Part shown: positions 6,435 to 8,561 of the stretch, piece by piece
Layout: each line of letters starts with the position of its first letter
How positions within the stretch are numbered: position 1 is the first letter of the stretch
NCBI GenBank assembly: GCA_029063695.1
Contig: JAIDNR010000306.1
Span: 1-8,561, forward strand
Length of the DNA: 8,561 nt
Origin: Ruminococcus sp.
GTDB lineage: Bacteria; Bacillota; Clostridia; Oscillospirales; Ruminococcaceae
Reading direction: 5' to 3'
Position numbers and translations under genes: made by a program
Notes under the pieces: model-generated
The model's database searches: none
Told to the model about the DNA's origin: nothing
What the model saw: only the letters and a program-made list of their open reading frames with translations

Positions 6435-7680
6435 TAAAATCTTTGTACATATAGAGTGAGCCTAAAGCAATAAGCGGAATATTGTTTTCCGTTGCATAAT
6501 CAATGGCACAGATTATGCCTTTGTCCAAATCATCGCACGTAGCCCCGAGTATACCATACTTTAAAAACGACAATAAAAGTGTAGTCGAATCCAATGCACG
6601 GGGATTATCGGGCTTTACCGTATATACACGGTCAATATATTTTCCAAGCATTTTCGGGTAGAGTTCGTAGTCCTTATCCGCCATTACTCCTATGAGAAGT
6701 GCGACTTTTGTATCACCGAAATATTTTTTAATGCTGTCCGCAGTCTGTTTTATGCCGTCGGGATTGTGTGAGCCATCAAAAATTATTATGGGATTTTCTG
6801 AAACAAGTTCAAAACGTCCATGGATACGTGCGGATATAAGTCCGGATTTTACGGCATTATCGGAAATATTCAATCCCTCGTTCCTGAGAATTTCAACAGC
6901 AGTAAGTACATTTGCAATATTATACTGCTGATAAGTTCCCGACATTGAAGTGCGGACATTGCCGAAACCGTCAAAATCAAGCGAAATACCGTAAATATCG
7001 GAAGAAACATTACTGATTCTGCCATGATTTGTTACGGTCAGGGCAGAATTTAATTTTCGTGCTGTACTGCTTATTACTCCGAGTGCATCGGTATTATTTC
7101 CGCCGTACAGAACAGGTCTTTGTGATTTTATAATACCTGCTTTGTGGGACGCTATTTCCTGTATGGTACTGCCCAAAAAGGCTGTGTGGTCAATGGCAAT
7201 ATTTGTGATAACCGACAACAACGGGGAGCTTATAACGTTTGTTGAATCGGTATCACCACCCATTCCGCACTCTATTACAGCAATATCACACTTTTTCCGT
7301 GCAAACAGTTCAAAGGCAAGTGCAGTGAGGACTTCAAATTCCGTCGGCTTGTCATCCATAGCTTCACAGTATGGGATAATATCCTCCATAATTTCCGCAA
7401 AATCATCACGGGAAATCTCATTGCTGTCTATGCGGAAACTGTCTGTGACTTCCGTAAGTGCAGGTGACGAAAATTCACCGACTTTATATCCTGAATAACG
7501 TAAAATCGCCGAAAGCATTGTACAGAATGAGCCTTTGCCGTTAGTACCTGCAACATGGATAATTTTAGTCTTATTCTGTGGATTGCCGAGCTTTTTGCAA
7601 AGTTCGGTTATTCTTTCAAGTCCGAGTTTGCTTACGGCAATTTTTCTGAGATATTCCAGAGCGTGATTATAGTCTGCCAT
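6400..7680 (-). CDS. folC: Folylpolyglutamate synthase / dihydrofolate synthase
   Basis: This 426-residue cytosolic Mur-ligase-type enzyme adds glutamate to reduced folates with ATP, which retains them in the cell; many bacterial FolC enzymes also make dihydrofolate from dihydropteroate. The ATP-binding loop is G45-T-N-G-K-G-S51. The central-domain signature E137-C-G-M-G-G-D..S-T-N follows, then T-N-I-A-I-D-H (159-165) and H-K180-A-G-I, whose Lys is the one usually carbamylated. The C-terminal domain has F-D-G-S-H-N-P and ends with L-G-S-L-Y, followed by about 15 extra residues. The usual S-P-H-L motif near residue 74 reads S-S-P-A-L, and the usual E-K-A-G-I reads H-K-A-G-I. The ATG (7678-7680) lies within the end of folT, a 14-bp overlap, so the two genes share an mRNA and the upstream riboswitch. 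Whether it also has dihydrofolate synthase activity cannot be read from the sequence. Confidence 0.95.
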   Translation of the reverse strand: MADYNHALEYLRKIAVSKLGLERITELCKKLGNPQNKTKIIHVAGTNGKGSFCTMLSAILRYSGYKVGEFSSPALTEVTDSFRIDSNEISRDDFAEIMEDIIPYCEAMDDKPTEFEVLTALAFELFARKKCDIAVIECGMGGDTDSTNVISSPLLSVITNIAIDHTAFLGSTIQEIASHKAGIIKSQRPVLYGGNNTDALGVISSTARKLNSALTVTNHGRISNVSSDIYGISLDFDGFGNVRTSMSGTYQQYNIANVLTAVEILRNEGLNISDNAVKSGLISARIHGRFELVSENPIIIFDGSHNPDGIKQTADSIKKYFGDTKVALLIGVMADKDYELYPKMLGKYIDRVYTVKPDNPRALDSTTLLLSFLKYGILGATCDDLDKGIICAIDYATENNIPLIALGSLYMYKDFIRILNLRNLLL

Positions 7681-8296
7681 GATTGCACACCTTGTCCAGT
7701 TGATTTTTAAATGCCCTGTTGCTCAGAAGCATGGCAATAATTGCAAATTCACAAAGTCCGATTGCAATATATGTCGGAATACGCCACATAAGAATTTCCA
7801 TTGGAGTATGATAATATACGTAAAGACCAATTGACTTGATAATCATTGAGCCGACTATATGTGCAGAAATAATAGGTGTAAAAAGTGAAAAGGCATATTT
7901 GCAAAAACTTATGATAAATTCACCGCAACTCTGTACATTGAACGAAAAATTCTTGATAAGCGGCATAGTGTACATTGAGATAAGTCCCGAAATAAAGCCG
8001 ATACTTGTCGCACCGAGAGTAATAATCGGATTGATAGTGTAGCCTTTGAGAACACAGCCGATTAAATCCGCACCCATTCCGACTGCACCGCCGACGAACG
8101 GTCCGAAAAATATACCTGCCATCATCAGCGGAAGATTTTCGAGACTTATGCGGATACTGTCACCGATAGGAATTTGCAGGAATTTTCCGAGTACGATACT
8201 GAGGGCGACAAAAAGTCCCGAAATAATCATAACTCTTACGTTGCCGAAAAGCCTGATATTTCCAGCGGCATTGTTGTTTGGTCTGCTTGTGTACAT
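7667..8296 (-). CDS. folT: Folate-specific S component of an ECF transporter
   Basis: This 209-residue membrane protein is the substrate-binding subunit of an energy-coupling factor transporter for folate. It would work with shared EcfA, EcfA' and EcfT subunits encoded elsewhere. After a short polar N-terminus the first helix spans about 22-40. Then comes the S-component signature: I-R-I-S-L-E-N-L-P-L (48-57), A-G-I-F-F-G-P-F-V-G-G (60-70), and G-A-D-L-I-G in the following helix. Three to four more helices follow up to about residue 192, with a basic C-terminus. The ATG at 8294-8296 has a strong GGAGG (8307-8311) spaced 10 bases away. Folate rather than another vitamin is chosen because of the THF riboswitch in the leader and the overlapping folC; the protein alone would only give moderate certainty among ECF S components. 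Confidence 0.92.
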   Translation of the reverse strand: MYTSRPNNNAAGNIRLFGNVRVMIISGLFVALSIVLGKFLQIPIGDSIRISLENLPLMMAGIFFGPFVGGAVGMGADLIGCVLKGYTINPIITLGATSIGFISGLISMYTMPLIKNFSFNVQSCGEFIISFCKYAFSLFTPIISAHIVGSMIIKSIGLYVYYHTPMEILMWRIPTYIAIGLCEFAIIAMLLSNRAFKNQLDKVCNHGRL

Positions 8297-8299
8297 AAA

Positions 8300-8341
8300 T
8301 AAAAAACCTCCTTTTCCACATCATACGACAAGAAAAAGGAG
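8300..8341 (-). terminator. Expression-platform hairpin with U-tract that also buries the folT Shine-Dalgarno
   Basis: In the folT leader, bases 8341-8332 pair with 8317-8308 in a 10-bp stem (C-G, U-A, C-G, C-G, four U-A, one U-G, C-G) around a 14-nt loop. Six U residues follow at 8306-8301 after one G. This is the form of an intrinsic terminator. The 3' arm contains four of the five bases of the folT GGAGG, so the same hairpin would also block translation if transcription continued. Which mode dominates cannot be decided from sequence. Confidence 0.75.
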
Positions 8342-8464
8342 AAAAATACTCACAGTTAATATGTCATATAAAGCGGGATGCAAAATGCGAACCGCAAGCA
8401 ATAAGCTTTTCGTCCCACCGACAACTCCCCGTCCGGCAGGCACTTTACGAACGCATTTTTACTC
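8339..8464 (-). promoter_or_regulatory. Predicted antiterminator pairing in the folT leader
   Basis: The segment 8464-8453 (GAG, a bulged U, AAAAAU, G, C) from the 5' side of the aptamer can pair with 8349-8339, just after the aptamer: GAG with CUC (8341-8339), AAAAAU with AUUUUU (8347-8342), G8454 with U8348, C8453 with G8349. This uses bases of P2 and P1 on one side and the first three bases of the terminator stem on the other. It therefore excludes both the ligand-bound aptamer and the terminator, as expected for the ligand-free ON state. The pairing was found by eye. Confidence 0.55.
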
Positions 8465-8468
8465 TTTA
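8369..8468 (-). promoter_or_regulatory. Tetrahydrofolate (THF) riboswitch aptamer
   Basis: The leader of folT aligns to the THF riboswitch family from end to end. P1 is UAAAG (8468-8464) with CUUUA (8373-8369), followed by the conserved GAGUA. P2 is AAAAUGCG (8459-8452) with CGCAUUUU (8389-8382). The conserved UAAAGUG leads into P3, where 8440-8431 pair with 8422-8414 with one bulged G. P4 is AAGC (8408-8405) with GCUU (8399-8396). ACGAA, GCGGU and UUGCAUCC, all typical of the class, are present. The P3 loop GGGGAGUU can form the pseudoknot with AUCCC (8379-8375), giving GGGA/UCCC plus U-A across a bulged G. The class senses reduced folates and normally turns folT expression down when they are abundant. 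The position directly upstream of folT-folC fits exactly. Confidence 0.92.
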
Positions 8469-8480
8469 ATGATTTTTAGT

Positions 8481-8495
8481 CGGAAATAAATTCCG
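8481..8495 (-). other. Short hairpin at the 5' end of the folT leader
   Basis: CGGAA (8495-8491) and UUCCG (8485-8481) form a 5-bp stem with a 5-nt loop right after the predicted transcription start. It may protect the 5' end or insulate the aptamer; this is inference from the pairing alone. Confidence 0.4.
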
Positions 8496-8541
8496 CTGTA
8501 ATTATTATATAACAAAAAAACAAAAAAGTCAAGCGGAATTT
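8488..8541. repeat. 10-bp perfect inverted repeat flanking the folT promoter
   Basis: AAATTCCGCT at 8488-8497 and its exact reverse complement AGCGGAATTT at 8532-8541 are separated by 34 bp. The arms bracket the promoter: the right arm touches the outer base of the -35 box and the left arm covers the predicted transcription start. This could be a pair of operator half-sites or chance in AT-rich DNA. Confidence 0.5.
8504..8532 (-). promoter_or_regulatory. Vegetative-type promoter of folT-folC
   Basis: Read on the minus strand, the -35 box TTGACT (8532-8527) and the -10 box TATAAT (8509-8504) are separated by exactly 17 bases, mostly T. This is near the SigA consensus. The start of transcription should be the A at about 8497, giving a leader of about 200 nt that contains the whole aptamer and the terminator hairpin. 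A strong constitutive promoter is expected when control is by riboswitch. Confidence 0.85.
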
Positions 8542-8561
8542 TAAATTGTTCACAATATACA

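Noticed and set aside
8369..8468. Other riboswitch or T-box classes for the folT leader
   Set aside because: No T-box AGGGUGG element and no TPP, FMN, ZTP or c-di-AMP core is present, while the conserved segments match the THF class in order and spacing.
8046..8489. A 147-codon open frame on the plus strand across folT and its leader
   Set aside because: It runs antisense to folT and through the riboswitch and terminator hairpin. Its translation is Pro/Ile/Arg-rich with no family resemblance, and it has no convincing ribosome binding site.
1..8561. CRISPR arrays, insertion sequences, tRNA/rRNA genes, prophage or defence genes
   Set aside because: I saw no regularly spaced repeats, transposase motifs, cloverleaf-like sequences or phage and defence families on either strand; coding density by housekeeping genes is nearly complete.

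Overview
The window looks like chromosomal housekeeping DNA from an AT-rich Firmicute, most likely an anaerobic gut member of the Ruminococcus/Oscillospiraceae group. This placement is inferred from the gene families, the base composition, the very tight gene packing and the tetrahydrofolate (THF) riboswitch ahead of folT. I see no mobile element, CRISPR array, rRNA or tRNA.

Left part, plus strand (about 2-6434): a run of eight closely packed genes. It opens with the 3' part of a DUF1963/YwqG-type gene cut by the window edge. Then come a YgiQ-family radical SAM protein, a membrane-anchored ComEC-type metallo-beta-lactamase-fold protein, a 71-residue DUF3006 protein, a BaiN/HI0933-type flavoprotein, a small CmpB-type (PF06541) membrane protein, cytidylate kinase (cmk) and a DUF3877-like protein. 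Four junctions use the ATGA stop/start overlap, one uses a 64-bp out-of-phase overlap with a TTG start, and the others have gaps of 9 and 3 bases. Together they suggest one operon with translational coupling. No promoter or terminator was found inside this run.

Right part, minus strand (8561 down to 6400): a folate salvage unit. A near-ideal promoter (TTGACT, 17 bp, TATAAT) drives a leader of about 200 nt holding a THF riboswitch aptamer and a hairpin followed by a U-tract. The hairpin also contains the Shine-Dalgarno sequence of folT, the folate-specific S component of an ECF transporter. folC (folylpolyglutamate/dihydrofolate synthase) follows with a 14-bp overlap. FolT would import folate and FolC would trap it as polyglutamates; the riboswitch would shut both down when reduced folate is plentiful.

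The two units converge and their last genes overlap by 35 bp, with no visible terminator. The points most worth a second look are the riboswitch with an explicit pair of mutually exclusive helices; an in-frame A_AAA_AAG slippery heptamer two codons before the ygiQ stop that would fuse YgiQ to the MBL protein; the MBL-DUF3006 pair; the convergent overlap; and a cmk neighbourhood that seems rearranged relative to the usual clostridial order. No clear new defence or mobile system is present.
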